IMG/VR virus record: IMGVR_UViG_3300026319_000239
Location: 1-21,764 of that record
Length of the DNA: 21,764 nt
DNA from: a virus
Strand: one strand, 5' to 3'
This document shows, one piece after another, positions 20,146-21,764 of this stretch. Below the pieces are notes generated by a model, which ran no database searches, was not told the origin of the DNA, and saw only the letters and a program-made list of their open reading frames with translations. The position numbers and the translations under genes are program-made. Positions within the stretch are counted from its first letter, which is position 1, and each line of letters opens with the position of its first letter.

Positions 20146-20771
20146 GGAAAGTTAATTGCCGCTTCACTGGTTGTGTAATGCCAAACTGCTGTTCCACCAG
20201 CCCAATAGATATCGGCCGGGCCGACCCGGGCTCGCAAGACCGCTTCCGGCCACCGGCTGATCGGTTTATACCGGTCAATGATCTCGAGGGCTCGCGCTTC
20301 ATCGGCCGACGAAATCACTGCTTGATCAACCAGAATCCGGAATACATACCGGTGATGCCAATTGTTATTGGGATCACTGACATCCGGGTAATTGGGCGGG
20401 AACGGGATCTTATAATGAAACCACTCTTCGACCGTAGCGCCGCCTGGATACCAATAATCTAAGACCTCTTGCACTAGGCCGAGAGTTCCCTTTTTCCGGT
20501 GCCAGACAATCGAATTATGCACGAGTTCACGCCGGCGTTCGATCGTGTCAGTCGGATCATAGAAATCGACGTGGAATTGATAGGCCAAGTGATCGATCAA
20601 ATCCGAGTTGGTCAACTCTTGAATGACCGGAATGATGATGCATTCAGGGATCGCTTCGATCACTTCCTTATATTGCCGATCCATGGCAAACGAGAGCGCA
20701 ATAATGGTGGGATCTTCGCCCATCCATTCTGGCAAATTACTAACCAAATCGACTTGATCGACCTCAGTCAT
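20142..20771 (-). CDS. tail protein I (P2 gpI-like)
   Basis: A 209-residue protein from ATG 20771, which overlaps the baseplate J stop by 8 bp and has GAGGG upstream; a TTG at 20786 would add five residues. The pattern (LPEWMGEDPTIIALSFAMD, then LIDHLAYQFHVDFYD, RRELVHNSIVWHRKKGT and the C-terminal WPEAVLRARV region) matches the Tail_P2_I family. It is a baseplate component at the tail tip, encoded between baseplate J and the fibre gene as in P2-like phages. Confidence 0.85.
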   Translation of the reverse strand: MTEVDQVDLVSNLPEWMGEDPTIIALSFAMDRQYKEVIEAIPECIIIPVIQELTNSDLIDHLAYQFHVDFYDPTDTIERRRELVHNSIVWHRKKGTLGLVQEVLDYWYPGGATVEEWFHYKIPFPPNYPDVSDPNNNWHHRYVFRILVDQAVISSADEARALEIIDRYKPISRWPEAVLRARVGPADIYWAGGTAVWHYTTSEAAINFP

Positions 20772-21764
20772 CCTCAAAACCCTCAAAGATTAAAAACGGA
20801 TCGGTGCCGACCCGCAAAATGCCGAGCTCATATCGAACCAAAGCAGTGTAAGCCGGAGCGGTTCCCAGCGGAGTTCCATTGATCCGGATTCGTTTGACGC
20901 CCGGCACCATCAAAAACCGAGTAAGATGAGATGGCATGATATCGCGCCCAATTTTTGAGCGAGTCCACAAAATCCATTCGTTCATTGCCGCTTCGACCGC
21001 GATTCGGATTTGCGGTGCACTGATTTCATTGGTGCGGTAGATCCAAAAACTCACATCAAAATCGTACTCGATTATTTCGGGCAATTTCACCGTGACGTAA
21101 TCGCTGACCGGTCGGCGCAGATCGGCCGACACACTATCGTAGACCAAATCCATTTCGGCTTGAGTCGGTAACCGACCCCCTTCCATCAGTGGATAAACCC
21201 AAACCTCGCCGGCAATGGCCGGAGCCGACCAGATCGCTACATCGATGATGGCCGGCGAAGCTCGCCTAGCCCAAAAAATATAGCCTTCCTCGCACCCGCA
21301 AGTATTTTGGCTTTCCGGCGCTAGCCAAGTGCGAAACCGCAAAGAAGGATCGGCTTCCACATCGGCGCCACCTTCGGTCGTCTCGAGGTTGACTACGCTC
21401 ATGGCGTAGGGTTCCGACCAGGCATTGATTTGGCTGAGTTGACCAGGGGTAAATCCGTTCCCAACCTTGCCCTTTTCCGTACAAGTGGCGTTCACATCAA
21501 CCGAGAGCCCGCCGGGATCAATTACCGCTGGGGTGTCAGTGGTAAAGATCAATTGCGCAGCACCGGCCACCTCGGTCCCTTGCGGGATAATCGCCGGGAT
21601 CCCAATTGGGCCACCAGTCAGGGCAAAGCGCAAAACGGTTTTAGCCGGGCTTGCATCCAAGCGCAAAACTAACTCGCCGTAAAGGCCGGCCACATTATCG
21701 AGGAATTCTTCCCGACTATATTTGATGAGGTTTTGCTTGGCCGAGGTATCAATGAGCGAACGAA
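20764..21764 (-). CDS. baseplate J protein, 5' end cut by the window edge
   Basis: The frame stays open to the right edge, so the N-terminus is missing. The visible part starts RSLIDTSAKQNLIKY, a pattern typical of baseplate J (gpJ/gp47-like) proteins, followed by the L-x-x-L-x-x-LYGE segment, the PA(K)TVLRF strand and IIPQGTEVAGA, a typical gpJ start for the central domain. It goes on with strands to the C-terminus (VLRFALTGGPIGIPA, ADLRRPVSDYVTV). An internal GTG at 21693 could be mistaken for the start but the frame continues upstream with the same family pattern. It is the first gene visible in the late operon. Confidence 0.85.
   Translation of the reverse strand, partial: RSLIDTSAKQNLIKYSREEFLDNVAGLYGELVLRLDASPAKTVLRFALTGGPIGIPAIIPQGTEVAGAAQLIFTTDTPAVIDPGGLSVDVNATCTEKGKVGNGFTPGQLSQINAWSEPYAMSVVNLETTEGGADVEADPSLRFRTWLAPESQNTCGCEEGYIFWARRASPAIIDVAIWSAPAIAGEVWVYPLMEGGRLPTQAEMDLVYDSVSADLRRPVSDYVTVKLPEIIEYDFDVSFWIYRTNEISAPQIRIAVEAAMNEWILWTRSKIGRDIMPSHLTRFLMVPGVKRIRINGTPLGTAPAYTALVRYELGILRVGTDPFLIFEGFEDD

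Noticed and set aside
1-21764. A CRISPR array or defence island, given the Cas4-like nuclease
   Set aside because: No regularly spaced repeats with variable spacers and no other Cas genes; the nuclease sits with Sak4-like and SSB-like genes, a phage recombination context.

Overview
This window looks like part of the genome of a temperate tailed bacteriophage. The GC content is moderate. The contractile-type tail is suggested by a baseplate J protein, a P2 I-like tail protein and a tail-collar fibre. The host is not identified. The 3' half of a tRNA-Gln(UUG) gene, without an encoded CCA, lies just upstream of the integrase gene and points to a bacterial host with that tRNA as attB. Phage tail genes lie on one side of this att-like site and replication genes on the other. 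The sequence is therefore best read as the circular or unintegrated form of the phage (an attP), not a prophage end.

Layout from right to left, following leftward transcription. 21764-13997 (minus) is the end of the late operon: baseplate J (cut by the window edge), tail protein I, collar/beta-helix fibre, an 843-residue repetitive tail-fibre protein, holin-like protein, GH46-like endolysin and a repetitive coiled-coil protein. A strong hairpin at 13939-13976 terminates it. 12847-13937 (plus) is a short convergent operon of five small genes: an XRE-like regulator and four small phage proteins, two of which share a duplicated start region. 12487-12846 is gene-free and holds the attP candidate with arm-site-like repeats. 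12486-11060 (minus) is the tyrosine integrase plus a small gene.

10192-11053 looks like the lysogeny control region. A rightward ribbon-helix-helix-like regulator faces a leftward early operon. Between them lie a candidate structured small RNA with its own terminator, dyads and repeats. From 10191 leftward runs a tightly packed early operon with many 4-bp ATGA overlaps: two HTH proteins (one excisionase-like) with three phased direct repeats between them, a hypothetical protein, a VRR-NUC nuclease, a 50-residue membrane protein, a hypothetical protein, a Sak4-type ATPase, a Cas4/RecB-like Fe-S nuclease, a five-zinc-ribbon protein, small proteins, a DUF669-like putative SSB, a DUF3820-like protein, a coiled-coil protein and a VWA protein. 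Next comes an oppositely oriented DUF1640-like membrane gene. The operon then continues with a DnaG-like primase, a RepA-like helicase and a partial basic protein that runs off the left edge.

Taken together, the early operon couples replication (primase plus helicase) with single-strand annealing or recombination (Sak4, putative SSB, two PD-(D/E)XK nucleases). The right side supplies adsorption and lysis, and the middle supplies integration and lysogeny control. The least explained parts are the five-zinc-ribbon protein, the candidate small RNA and the phased repeats in the control region, the integrase with substituted active-site histidines, and the reverse-oriented DUF1640-like gene.
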